Part shown: positions 1-7,747 of the stretch, in pieces
How the letters are laid out: each line of letters begins with the position of its first letter
Numbering within the stretch: position 1 is the stretch's first letter
Assembly: GCF_014649915.1 (NCBI RefSeq)
Contig: NZ_BMTY01000015.1
Coordinates: 160,817-209,678 of the forward strand
DNA from: Streptomyces toxytricini
GTDB lineage: Bacteria; Actinomycetota; Actinomycetes; Streptomycetales; Streptomycetaceae
DNA: 48,862 bases
Reading direction: 5' to 3'
Notes under the pieces: generated by a model
What the model saw: only the letters and a program-made list of their open reading frames with translations
Told to the model about the DNA's origin: nothing
Database searches by the model: none
Program-made: the position numbers and the translations under genes

Positions 1-2
1 AG

Positions 3-593
3 CGGGCGGCGGAGATCGACCGGCGGCTGGTCAGCCTGCGGACGCGGGCCCAGGCGCTGCGCAACCGGGCGGACCGGGTCGACCCGGTGCTGAGTGAGCT
101 GCGCCGGAGGTTTTCGGCGGCGTGCTGGCAGGACCTGCAGCAGGTGCCGGAGCAGGCGGTGCAGGACGTGGGGCGGGCCGAGCAGGAGCTGGCCAAGGCG
201 GCGCTGGCCCGCGAGGAGCAGCGGTGGGGTGATGTCGCCGCGCTGATCGAGGCGGTACGGGCCGCCCTGGACTCGACCGACGAGGCCGTGTCTGCTGCGC
301 AGGACCGGCTCAGCCGGCTGGAGGCGGTGGCCCGGGATCCGCAGGCGGAGGTGCAGCGGACGCGGTTCGCGATCCGGGACGCGCAGCGACTGGCGATGGA
401 GGGCCGCAGCGTGCCGGATCCCCGGCATGCGGGTCCGCTGGACCAGTCGGTGGCCCGGGTCGACCGTGCGGTGGCGTCCCTGGAGGGCCGGCACCCCGAC
501 TACTGGCACTTCCTGCAGGAGATGGAGGAGGTCCGAGCGGCGGTCGGCCGCGTGGTCGCCGACATGCGGGGCCGCCGCGGCGCCGACGGATGA
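3..593 (+). CDS. Coiled-coil protein of unknown function, C-terminal part
   Basis: The reading frame is open from the left edge of the window to a TGA at 591-593, so only the C-terminal ~196 residues are present and the true start lies outside. The visible part is almost entirely charged and Ala/Leu-rich, with heptad-like Leu/Ala spacing and many Arg, Glu and Gln residues, which indicates long coiled-coil helices. No catalytic motif, signal peptide or membrane segment is seen. It ends in a basic Arg-rich tail. I do not recognise the family. A cytoplasmic structural or scaffolding role is possible from the coiled coil alone, but no function is assigned. No gene follows directly on this strand, so its operon context is upstream and unseen. 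Confidence 0.7.
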   Translation, partial: RAAEIDRRLVSLRTRAQALRNRADRVDPVLSELRRRFSAACWQDLQQVPEQAVQDVGRAEQELAKAALAREEQRWGDVAALIEAVRAALDSTDEAVSAAQDRLSRLEAVARDPQAEVQRTRFAIRDAQRLAMEGRSVPDPRHAGPLDQSVARVDRAVASLEGRHPDYWHFLQEMEEVRAAVGRVVADMRGRRGADG

Positions 594-1157
594 ACGGGCT
601 CGGCTGCTGAGCGCAGGGGCAGGCGCTCCCGGGCCCGCCCGGGTGCAGGCCGTTGCCAAGCCCGCGGCAGTCGGCTGCCGGGCGCAGCGGGCGGGCCCTC
701 ATGGGTCCGGGGCCGCCACCAAATGCCGATCAGTGCCGCCGATCCGGAGGACGGGCCGCTTCCGGATCTCGGCCGCAGGTCCCCGCAGAGCCCGCGGGCC
801 GTCGGCTGCTGTGCGCAGGGCCGTCGGCGGGTCGGTCGGGCGGTGAGGCGGGCCGCGGTCCGGGCGGCGGCGTGCCCGGCGGCCGCAGTCCGGGCGGCGG
901 CGTGCCCGGCGGCCGCGGTCCGGGCGGCGGCGTGCCCGGCGGCCGCAGTCCGGGCGGCGGCGTGCGGCGGCGTGCCGGGCGTGGCTGGGTGGCGGTACGG
1001 GGGGGGCATGCATGTGGCGGTTCGGGGGTGGGTGCCTCCGCGGCGGGTGTCGGGGGCATCCGGGGGTGTCCTGACCCGGGGCCCTGTTCGGGTGGGGTTG
1101 TCCGTGTGGGGGTCGCGGCGGATGCTGGAGGTGCTGGTCGGAGCAGAGGAGGGCGCC
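594..1157. other. Intergenic region with GC-rich repeats, no credible gene
   Basis: These 564 bases separate the coiled-coil gene from the DUF4383 gene. Several frames stay open only because G+C is extreme and stops are rare. Their translations are low-complexity Gly/Arg/Pro/Ala without family features, so none is called. The middle holds the 30-bp tandem repeat described separately. The last ~150 bases are G-rich on the plus strand and lead to the strong ribosome binding site of the DUF4383 gene. No promoter hexamers stand out. Confidence 0.6.
851..965. repeat. Tandem repeat, 30-bp unit, about 3.8 copies
   Basis: Units start at 851, 881, 911 and 941. Each begins GGCCGC, then an A or G, then GTCCGGGCGGCGGCGTG. 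The variable base alternates G, A, G, A, so the array is really two copies of a 60-bp dimer. The fourth unit degrades at about 965. There are no unique spacers between units, which rules out CRISPR. Unit length is divisible by three and all frames lack stops, but no gene is supported. Slipped-strand duplication is the simplest origin. Confidence 0.9.
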
Positions 1158-1934
1158 ATGGCTGCCCATGCGTTTCGCAAGCCCCGCGAGGAGCATGCCG
1201 TGCGCGAGCGCCGGCGCGGACGTCGTGTGCACCGGACGGCGCCCCCGCCTCCCCCTGTGCCGCACGAGGTCTATGCCCCGCACGCGGCGTACGGGTGTCA
1301 TGAGGCGCACGAGAACTACGCGCCCTACACGCCCCACGAGGACGCCGGCCGGCGGGCGCACAGGGTCGGGCACAGGCTGCTGCACCGGCTGACGCACCCG
1401 GTCGAGGCGCAGCTCGATGCGCATCTGCCCGCCGACCACAAGCTCATCACCGTGTACCGGGTCGGTGCCGGGCTGACCGGGCTGTTGCTGGTGGTGTTCG
1501 GGGTGCTGGGGTTGATCGACCGCATCGGCTTCTTCGACACCGGTGGCGACACCGTCCTCTCCCTCAACACCAACGGCGCGCTCAGCGTCCTGTCGATCTG
1601 TGTCGGGCTGCTGCTGTTCGCCGGGATGGTGATCGGCGGGAACTTCGCGTCGACGCTGAACATCACGCTCGGGCTGGCGTTCATCGCGAGCGGGTTCGTG
1701 AACCTGGCGCTGCTGGACACCGAGCTGAACTTCCTCGCCTTCAAGATCCAGAACGTGCTCTTCAGCTTCGTCGTCGGCGTGATGCTGATGTGGTTCGGGA
1801 TGTACGGGCGGGTGGGCAGCGCCCTGCCCCACGACAATCCGTACTGGCGGGCCCGCCACCCCGAACAGGCCGCCCGGGAGGATCGGGCCCGGGAGCGGGC
1901 GCGGGCCCGGCTCCAGGCCCGCCACGGGCTGTAG
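1158..1934 (+). CDS. DUF4383 membrane protein
   Basis: The product has 258 residues. The start is the ATG at 1158, a few bases after an AGGAGGG ribosome binding site. Residues 1-~90 are hydrophilic, basic and His/Tyr/Pro-rich and probably cytoplasmic. Four hydrophobic segments follow: one near VGAGLTGLLLVVFGVLG, one near LSICVGLLLFAGMVIGG, one near LNITLGLAFIASGFVNLAL and one near VLFSFVVGVMLMWFGM. A charged Arg/Glu/Ala tail closes the protein. The four-helix core is the actinobacterial DUF4383 family, whose function is unknown. The long N-terminal extension is unusual next to typical family members of ~150-200 residues. It seems monocistronic or loosely paired with the downstream fmdB-like gene 37 bases away. 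Confidence 0.85.
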   Translation: MAAHAFRKPREEHAVRERRRGRRVHRTAPPPPPVPHEVYAPHAAYGCHEAHENYAPYTPHEDAGRRAHRVGHRLLHRLTHPVEAQLDAHLPADHKLITVYRVGAGLTGLLLVVFGVLGLIDRIGFFDTGGDTVLSLNTNGALSVLSICVGLLLFAGMVIGGNFASTLNITLGLAFIASGFVNLALLDTELNFLAFKIQNVLFSFVVGVMLMWFGMYGRVGSALPHDNPYWRARHPEQAAREDRARERARARLQARHGL

Positions 1935-1971
1935 CCTCCCGCCGGCTGCGCCGCCTCGGTAGCCTTGGCGC

Positions 1972-2181
1972 ATGCCCCGTTACGAATTCCGCTGCCGGAC
2001 CTGCGACGACACCTTCCTGGTGAGCCGTCCCATGGCCGAGTCGTCCGCTCCCGCCGACTGCCCCGCCGGCCACTCCGACACCGTCAAGCTGCTCTCCGCC
2101 GTCGCCGTGGGCGGGACCGGCAGCGCCCCCGCGCCGTCGGGCGGTGGCGGGGGCTGCTGCGGCGGCGGGGGTTGCTGCTGA
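1972..2181 (+). CDS. FmdB-family zinc-ribbon protein
   Basis: This 69-residue protein starts with MPRYEFRC and has a CxxC pair (CRTC, residues 8-11) and a second Cys/His cluster (CPAGH, about residues 29-33). This is the FmdB/CxxC_CxxC_SSSS putative regulatory zinc ribbon. Residues 45-69 form a flexible Gly/Ser tail ending in two Cys pairs inside poly-Gly (GGCCGGGGCC), which may add metal or redox capacity. The family was named from a regulator of the formamidase operon in Methylophilus; the role in actinobacteria is unknown. It converges on the O-methyltransferase gene, with a GC-rich palindromic stretch of ~40 bases between them. Confidence 0.85.
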   Translation: MPRYEFRCRTCDDTFLVSRPMAESSAPADCPAGHSDTVKLLSAVAVGGTGSAPAPSGGGGGCCGGGGCC

Positions 2182-2223
2182 CCCGGCCCGGGCCACCCGG
2201 GACCGGCCCGGCCCCCGCGTCGG

Positions 2224-2883
2224 TCAGCGCTTGCGCGACAGCGTCAGGCCGTCGGAGATCGCCAGCAGGACGGACTCCATGCGCGGGTCGGCGGCGACGT
2301 GGTCGTTGAAGGCGCGCACGGCCGCCGCCGCGCCCGTCGCCGCCTCGTCCACGACCCTTCCGTGGAAGAGGGTGTTGTCGGTGACGACGAGCCCGCCCGT
2401 CCGCATCCGCGGGACGAGTTCCTCCCAGTACGCGATCTGGCTCTCCTTGTCGGCGTCGACGTACGCGAGGTCGATGTGCGGCTCCTGCGGCATCGCCCGG
2501 AGCGTCTCGAGCGCGGGGGCGATCCGCAGGTGGATGCGGTCGGCGACGCCGGCCTCCGCCCAGGCCTCGCGCCCGTACGCCGTCCACTCCTCGGAGACGT
2601 CGCAGGCGATGATCGCGCCGTCCTCCGGGAGGGCCTGCGCCATGGCGAGGGTGGAGAAGCCGGTGAAGGTGCCGATCTCCACCACGTGCCGGGCGCCGGT
2701 CAGCCGGACCAGGAACGCCAGCAGCGGCCCCTGCTCCTCCGCGGACTGCATGCCGGCGACGTCGGGGAACTCGGCGTAGGTCCGCTCCACCAGCTTCGCG
2801 GCGACGGGGTCGAGCGGCGGGTTGTGGTCGAGCATGTACCGGTACAGCTCGTCCGTGATCTTGGTGCTGTTTCCCTTGGTCAT
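2224..2883 (-). CDS. SAM-dependent O-methyltransferase (caffeoyl-CoA OMT type)
   Basis: The 219-residue product has the methyltransferase motif I VVEIGTFTGFSTLAMAQALP and an acidic metal-site region DLAYVDADKE, followed by VVTDNTLFHGRVVDE. These are hallmarks of the small cation-dependent class I O-methyltransferases (Methyltransf_3), which act on catechols or vicinal hydroxyls. The ATG at 2883 overlaps the stop of the upstream HAD gene in an ATGA junction, so translation is probably coupled. This makes it the last gene of the lyase-PRTase-HAD operon. The substrate is unknown. By position it could methylate a hydroxyl of the metabolite made by the three upstream enzymes, which is inference from operon structure only. 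Confidence 0.9.
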   Translation of the reverse strand: MTKGNSTKITDELYRYMLDHNPPLDPVAAKLVERTYAEFPDVAGMQSAEEQGPLLAFLVRLTGARHVVEIGTFTGFSTLAMAQALPEDGAIIACDVSEEWTAYGREAWAEAGVADRIHLRIAPALETLRAMPQEPHIDLAYVDADKESQIAYWEELVPRMRTGGLVVTDNTLFHGRVVDEAATGAAAAVRAFNDHVAADPRMESVLLAISDGLTLSRKR

Positions 2884-3710
2884 GGGGCCAGTGTTGCGGC
2901 TCCGGCCGCCTTCCGCGTGAACGCCCGCACGATTTCCTCGCCGGCCGCGACTCCGCGCTCCGCCAGCGCCGTCACCGTCGGAGCGGTCCAGCCGCAGTCG
3001 GCCAGTTCCCCGTGGCCGGGCCGCCAGGCGGCGTCCGCCGCGAGCAGCAGGTCGGCGTCCAGCAGGGAGTCCCCCGCGGCGAGGGTGGTGGTCGCGCCGG
3101 TGCGGCGGGCCACTTCGCGCATCGCGGCGCTCTTCGTCAGCGGCCGCGGCACCGCGTACACCTTGCGGCCCTGGAGGGAGACGGTCCAGCCGCGGTCCTC
3201 GGCCCAATCGGCCAGGGACTTGATCCATTCGTCGGGGACCCGTTCGCGCTCGACGACGAGGTACGCGAAGAGGTCCTCCGCGACGCGGGCCTTGCGCAGC
3301 CAGGCCGGGTCGGCGGCCGCCAGCAGGTGCCCGTGCACCTCCTCCAGCGGCGCGCACTCCTCGGCGAGGCGGGCCGCGACCTGACGCCGCCAGTCCCGGT
3401 CCGGTACGCCGTCCACCAGCAGCTGGCCGCCGTTCGCGCAGATCGCGTACCGGGCCGGGCGGCCGGGAAAGCGGATGCGCTGGTACTGCTTGCGCGTGCG
3501 GGTGGTGGTCGGGACGAACACCACCGCGGGGTCGGCGGTCAGTTCGGCGAGCAGCGCGGCCGCCGCCTCGGTCATGAAGGACAGCGGGCGGCTCTCGTGG
3601 ACCTCGACGCACAGCAGCCGCGGGGCCGCCGCGTCGGGCATGGTGAGGGCGAGCGCCGCCGTCGAGTAGATGAGGGTGCGGTCGAGGTCGCTGGCTACCA
3701 GGACGGTCAC
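2880..3710 (-). CDS. HAD-family phosphatase of a Ter-type biosynthetic module
   Basis: The product has 276 residues. HAD motif I is near the N-terminus (ASDLDRTLIYS), a conserved Lys lies in LTKSAAMREV, and motif IV is AAGDSLLDADLL. The cap region between them suggests a Cof-like phosphohydrolase. The GTG start at 3710 overlaps the stop of the PRTase fusion gene in a GTGA junction, and its own stop overlaps the methyltransferase start. HAD hydrolases of this kind are known computational partners of TRSP-type phosphoribosyltransferases in Ter clusters. It probably removes a phosphate from a phosphorylated or ribosyl-phosphate intermediate. The substrate is not known. Confidence 0.88.
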   Translation of the reverse strand: MTVLVASDLDRTLIYSTAALALTMPDAAAPRLLCVEVHESRPLSFMTEAAAALLAELTADPAVVFVPTTTRTRKQYQRIRFPGRPARYAICANGGQLLVDGVPDRDWRRQVAARLAEECAPLEEVHGHLLAAADPAWLRKARVAEDLFAYLVVERERVPDEWIKSLADWAEDRGWTVSLQGRKVYAVPRPLTKSAAMREVARRTGATTTLAAGDSLLDADLLLAADAAWRPGHGELADCGWTAPTVTALAERGVAAGEEIVRAFTRKAAGAATLAP

Positions 3711-6367
3711 TTGGAGGCCACAGCCTTTCCGTCGGCGCCGGTGGCGCCGCGCGTGTATCGGGGGTGGATGAGTCCCACGCACGTGTAGGGCAGCCCGTCG
3801 ACCTCTTCCACCTCTACGCCGCGCTGCTCGGCGAGCAGCCGTACGTGCGCCAGGTCCGCTCCGGCGCCGCGCCGGGCCAGGATCTTCCAGGGCACGCGCC
3901 GCAGCAGCACGCGGGTGGTCTCGCCGACTCCGGGCTTGACCAGGTTCACGTCGTGGATGCCGTACTCCTCGCTGATCCGCTCCACGGCCGCCCAGCCCTC
4001 CCAGGTCGGAGTGCGGTCGGCCGCCAGGAGCTCCTTGACGTCGGCGGCGACGGTGTCGGCCACCTCGTCGAAGCGGGCGGCGACGGTGTCGACGAAGTCG
4101 GCGGACACGTCGGCTCCGGCGAGCTCGCGGTAGAACTTCGCGCCGTGGAAGTCGCCGGGCCCGACGAGGTCGTCCCGCAGCACGGTACGGGACACCAGGC
4201 CCGAGACGGTGGAGTTGAGGCAGGCGGAGGGGATGAGGAAGTCCTCGCGGGTGCCGTACGTGGACACGCACGAGCCGGGGTCGGCGAGGACGACGACGTC
4301 CCCGTCGAACTCCGCGGCGCCGGGGCCCTCCTGCTCGCGGTAGGCGCGCAGTGCGGCGGCCAGTTCGCGGGTGATGGCGCCCTTGCCGGTCCAGCCGTCG
4401 ACGAACACCACGTCGGCCGGGTCGTGCCGGGCGGCCAGCCAGCGCAGCGCGTTGGCGTCGATGCCGCGGCCGCGGACGATGGAGACGGCGTAGTGCGGCA
4501 GGTCGAGCCCGTGCCGGGCGGCGGCCCAGCGGCGCATCAGTACGCCGACGGGCGTCCCGGCGCGGGCCAGGGACACCAGGACCGGGGAGGGGGAGCGCTC
4601 GGCGAGGACGGTCTCGGTGACGGTGCCGACGGCCCGGGCGATGCGGGCGGCGGAGCCGGCGAGCGCGTCGCGGTACAGCTCCTGGTACTGCGGCGACGGC
4701 TGGTACTCGACGGGCAGGGACTCGGCGTAGTGGGCGCCGCCCGCCTGGATGGCCTCCTCGCGCTCCTCCGTCGGGGCCTCCAGGGCGACGCCGGAGAGGT
4801 CCTGGAGGAGCCAGCCGACGTCCTCGGGGGCGTACGAGGAGAAGGCGGGGCCGCGCAGCGGCTCGGGCATGGTCGGCTCCTGCCGGTCGGCGGCGGTGAC
4901 GGGTGCGGCGGCGGTGGCGGCGGTGGCGGGCACGGCCGCGACTGCCGGGCGGCGGGCGGGGACGACGGCGAGCAGGACGCGGCCGGTGTGCGGGGCCAGG
5001 CGGGCGAGGAGCCCGTCGGGGGCGTGCAGGGCGGCGGTGTCGCCGTGGCTGTCGACGACGGCGACGACGGTGTCGAAGCCGGCGCCGGCGACGTTGTAGG
5101 CGTAGCGGTCGCCGGGCCCGTCGGCCGGGGCGTCGTGGGCGGGGAAGACGAGCCGGGTGCGGATCGCGTAGCCGGGGTCGTCGACGGCGAGTACGGGCGA
5201 GCGGGTCGTGGTGGAGAAGCGGACCTCGCGGGCGGCGCCGGACTCCTCCAGGGCGCGGGCGAGGCGCAGCGGCGCGTACATCAGCTCCTCGCTGCCGAGG
5301 ACGAGGACGCGGCCGGGCTCCGGGCCGAGGGCGTCGGCAAGCTGCCCGGTGAGCCGCGGGAGGGACGCCTCCAGCAGGGTGCGGTGGGCGGGCGTGAAGC
5401 CGTGGCGGCCGCCGTCGGGCAGGACGGCGGGCCAGTCGAGGCGGACGCGTAGGGCGGCCCCGGCGCCGGGGCGTGAGGCGGCGGACCCGGCCGCGGCACC
5501 CGCCGCACCCGCACCACCCGCCGCCGCACACGCGCCCTGCTGCTCGTACTCCGCGACGAGCGCCTGCCCGCGCGCCAGCACGCCCTCGGGCAGGTGCACC
5601 GTTCCGGAGGCGAGGGCCAGCAGGTCCACGCGGGCGCCGATCTCGGCGGCGAACGCGGCGAGGCGCTCGCGGTCGGCCGGGGAGCGGACGTCGACGAGGG
5701 CGACGACGACGTAGTGCGTGCGCGGGTTGCGGGAGTGCAGGTCGCGGATGGTGTTGAGGACCGTGTTGCCGGTGGAGAACTCGTCGTCGACGAGGACGAG
5801 CGGCCCGCTGCCGGCGAGCAGCTGCGGGTCCTCGGGCAGCAGCAGGTGGGAGGTGGCGTGCGAGTGGCTCTCCTCGAAGCCTCCGGCCGCGGCCAGGCCG
5901 GGTACGGGGCGGCGGGTGGAGTGCAGGTAGGGGGCGGCGCCGAGGCCGTCGGCGACGCAGTGGCCGAGGCCGGTGGCGGTTTCGGCGTAGCCGAGGACGA
6001 CCGCGGTGGCGGGGTCCTCGCCGGAGGCGTCGAGGAGGGCGCGGACCCGCTCGCCGAGGCCGTGCCCGGCGGCGTAGACGGCCTGCGGGGACTGGGGGAC
6101 GTGCTTGCCGAGGACGTTCGAGACGAGCAGGTGGGCCCGTTTGGGGTTGCGCCGCAGGGCGAGGCCCAGGAGTTCGTCCAGCCGTGGCGCCCCGGGGTCG
6201 CCGGAGGCTCCTTCCAGGCGTACGCCCAGCCGGTCCGCCACCCAGGTTCCCGACCACACCGCGTCGATCGTCTTGCCCTTCTCCGTGGCCGGGGCGGTCA
6301 CTGCCGCCGGCCTTGCCTGCCGGTGCGCGCCGGTTGCGCGCGCCGGGTCCGCCCGTCCGTCCGCCAC
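3707..6367 (-). CDS. Fusion: phosphoribosyltransferase-TRSP with StiP/PRTase-PELOTA
   Basis: This 886-residue protein joins two modules usually thought of as separate proteins. Residues ~35-270 form a phosphoribosyltransferase with the PRPP loop LVDDEFSTGNT (near 192-202). Residues ~305-470 form a TRSP domain with the literal motif TTRSP near 388-391. A linker rich in Ala, Pro and Val (~470-498) leads to Met500. From there runs a second PRTase-like module, annotated in databases as cysteine protease StiP, with VFVDGWTGKGAI near 654-665 and a Cys in SACLNSTVSG. A C-terminal PELOTA-like RNA-binding region follows (~785-865). The start is uncertain: GTG at 6367 lies 7 bases from the lyase stop, and GTG at 6301 is the alternative. 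Met500 (codon at 4870) has a CAGGAG sequence 6 bases upstream, so the second module may also be made alone. Substrates are unknown. Confidence 0.85.
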   Translation of the reverse strand: MADGRADPARATGAHRQARPAAVTAPATEKGKTIDAVWSGTWVADRLGVRLEGASGDPGAPRLDELLGLALRRNPKRAHLLVSNVLGKHVPQSPQAVYAAGHGLGERVRALLDASGEDPATAVVLGYAETATGLGHCVADGLGAAPYLHSTRRPVPGLAAAGGFEESHSHATSHLLLPEDPQLLAGSGPLVLVDDEFSTGNTVLNTIRDLHSRNPRTHYVVVALVDVRSPADRERLAAFAAEIGARVDLLALASGTVHLPEGVLARGQALVAEYEQQGACAAAGGAGAAGAAAGSAASRPGAGAALRVRLDWPAVLPDGGRHGFTPAHRTLLEASLPRLTGQLADALGPEPGRVLVLGSEELMYAPLRLARALEESGAAREVRFSTTTRSPVLAVDDPGYAIRTRLVFPAHDAPADGPGDRYAYNVAGAGFDTVVAVVDSHGDTAALHAPDGLLARLAPHTGRVLLAVVPARRPAVAAVPATAATAAAPVTAADRQEPTMPEPLRGPAFSSYAPEDVGWLLQDLSGVALEAPTEEREEAIQAGGAHYAESLPVEYQPSPQYQELYRDALAGSAARIARAVGTVTETVLAERSPSPVLVSLARAGTPVGVLMRRWAAARHGLDLPHYAVSIVRGRGIDANALRWLAARHDPADVVFVDGWTGKGAITRELAAALRAYREQEGPGAAEFDGDVVVLADPGSCVSTYGTREDFLIPSACLNSTVSGLVSRTVLRDDLVGPGDFHGAKFYRELAGADVSADFVDTVAARFDEVADTVAADVKELLAADRTPTWEGWAAVERISEEYGIHDVNLVKPGVGETTRVLLRRVPWKILARRGAGADLAHVRLLAEQRGVEVEEVDGLPYTCVGLIHPRYTRGATGADGKAVASK

Positions 6368-6374
6368 TACCGGC

Positions 6375-7553
6375 TCACACCTGGAGTCCGGCGGTGAGCA
6401 GGTCGACGAAGCCGACGTTCTCCTTCGCCACCCCGAAGGCCTCGGCGCGCTGCAGGGTGCGCTCGGCCCAGGCCCGGTGGGGCTTCACCTCGTTCATCTT
6501 GTTCGTGTACGCGGAGCGCATGACGCCGCCGCCGCCGCGCTCGGGGCGCAGGATGTCCTGGGCGTCGCTGAACTCCTCGTGGGAGACGACGGACAGGGCG
6601 TGCACGGGGGTGGTGTGGGCGGGGTGGATGCAGGTCTTGCCGAGGAGGCCGTTGGCGCGGTCGAGTTCGATCTCGCGGAGCAGGCCGTCCAGGTCGTGTT
6701 CGATGAGGGCGGTGCGCAGTTCCTCGACGCCTTCCTCCAGGAAGGGGCTGCGGCGCAGCTGCGGCTTGAAGAGGCGCTGCTGGCGGCGGAAGTACTCCCA
6801 GACGGGGCCGGTGACGGTGAAGCCGGTGCCGTCGGCGCGGCTGAGGACGTTGACGACGTCGGCGATGACCCCGGCGACGATCTGGATGTCGTACGCGGTC
6901 ATGTCGGGGGTGCGGCGCAGCCCGTACGCGGAGCAGAAGTCGGTGACGCCGAGGCGGAGGGCGAGGACGCGGTCGCGGTGGCGGCCGACGGTGCGGGAGA
7001 TGCCGGCGAGGGCTTCGGCGCGGGTTTCGAGGTGGAGGAGGTCGGGGGTCTCCAGGACGGGCATCGCGTACAGCCGGGGGAGACCGGTCTGCTCCTCGGC
7101 GGCGGTGACGGCGTCGAGGAAGGCGGTGCCGCGACTCTCGGTGAACTTGGGGAGTACGAATCCGGCCAGGAGGTGCGCGGAGGGGCCGAGGCGGCGGGCG
7201 AGGTCGGGGATCTGCTCGGGGGTGCGGACGCGGATGAAGAGCAGCGGCGGCTCGGTGCCGTCCGCGGCGCCGAAGGCGTCGAGGTCGGCGAACTGGCGGA
7301 CGAGGTTGTCCTCTGCGTCGGCGACGTCGCCGTCGCTGATGGAATCCTCCAGGCAGAGGACCATGGAGACGACGCCGCGGCCGGCCTGCTTGCGGATGTC
7401 GGCGGCGAGCTTGGGGCGGGTGGCCGGGCTGTAGAGGGTGGCGCCGAGGGCGGCCGCGAGCAGGCGGGCGGGGGAGGCGGCGGTGAACTCGGCCGGCTCC
7501 TGGTGGAAGAGGTTCTCGCGAACCGCGGGCGATACGTGCCCAAAGTGACGCAT
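6375..7553 (-). CDS. HpcH/HpaI aldolase / CitE-like C-C lyase
   Basis: The 392-residue product starts at the ATG at 7553, preceded by GGGAGAGC. CitE-like features include LEDSISDGDVADAE (acidic metal/substrate region), LALRLGVTDFCSAYG, and GKTCIHPAHT near the C-terminus, equivalent to the GKT-IHP signature of the citrate lyase beta/malyl-CoA lyase superfamily. The family catalyses Mg-dependent C-C bond cleavage or formation on acyl-CoA or oxo-acid substrates. It is the first gene of the four-gene operon with the PRTase fusion, HAD and methyltransferase. CitE-like lyases are recurrent members of Ter-linked biosynthetic modules. It is divergent from a TerD gene at 7748, with 194 bases between them for promoters. 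Confidence 0.88.
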   Translation of the reverse strand: MRHFGHVSPAVRENLFHQEPAEFTAASPARLLAAALGATLYSPATRPKLAADIRKQAGRGVVSMVLCLEDSISDGDVADAEDNLVRQFADLDAFGAADGTEPPLLFIRVRTPEQIPDLARRLGPSAHLLAGFVLPKFTESRGTAFLDAVTAAEEQTGLPRLYAMPVLETPDLLHLETRAEALAGISRTVGRHRDRVLALRLGVTDFCSAYGLRRTPDMTAYDIQIVAGVIADVVNVLSRADGTGFTVTGPVWEYFRRQQRLFKPQLRRSPFLEEGVEELRTALIEHDLDGLLREIELDRANGLLGKTCIHPAHTTPVHALSVVSHEEFSDAQDILRPERGGGGVMRSAYTNKMNEVKPHRAWAERTLQRAEAFGVAKENVGFVDLLTAGLQV

Positions 7554-7747
7554 GTGCTCTCCCGTACTGGCTCGGCGGCCCAACTGGCGTGGCCGGTAAT
7601 AGTACGTACGAACGGCAGCCCGGAGTTCCTCGAGCACATGAAGTTCAGGTAACCCTCTTGCACGATGCCCACCGGTTCCGGCGGGGACACGGGCGCTGCG
7701 GGGGGCCGCGTTGTTCCGTGCGGCCCCGGGAGGGCAGGATGACGGGC

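Noticed and set aside
851..965. CRISPR array
   Set aside because: Repeats are directly adjacent with no unique spacers, and no cas genes are present.
653..1303. Collagen-like frame through the 30-bp repeat
   Set aside because: The Gly-Gly-x pattern simply follows from repeat composition; no ribosome binding site fits, and it overlaps the DUF4383 gene start.
3764..5452. Long plus-strand frame of ~560 residues opposite the PRTase fusion
   Set aside because: Low-complexity Gly/Val/Asp translation without motifs. It is the antisense shadow of a well-supported gene in GC-rich DNA.
4868..6367. Frameshift or stop separating PRTase-TRSP from StiP
   Set aside because: I checked the linker and found no stop or frame change, so it is reported as a fusion with an internal start.
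7554..7747. Small gene or riboswitch in the lyase/terD gap
   Set aside because: No frame with a ribosome binding site and no recognisable RNA fold; treated as a divergent promoter region.
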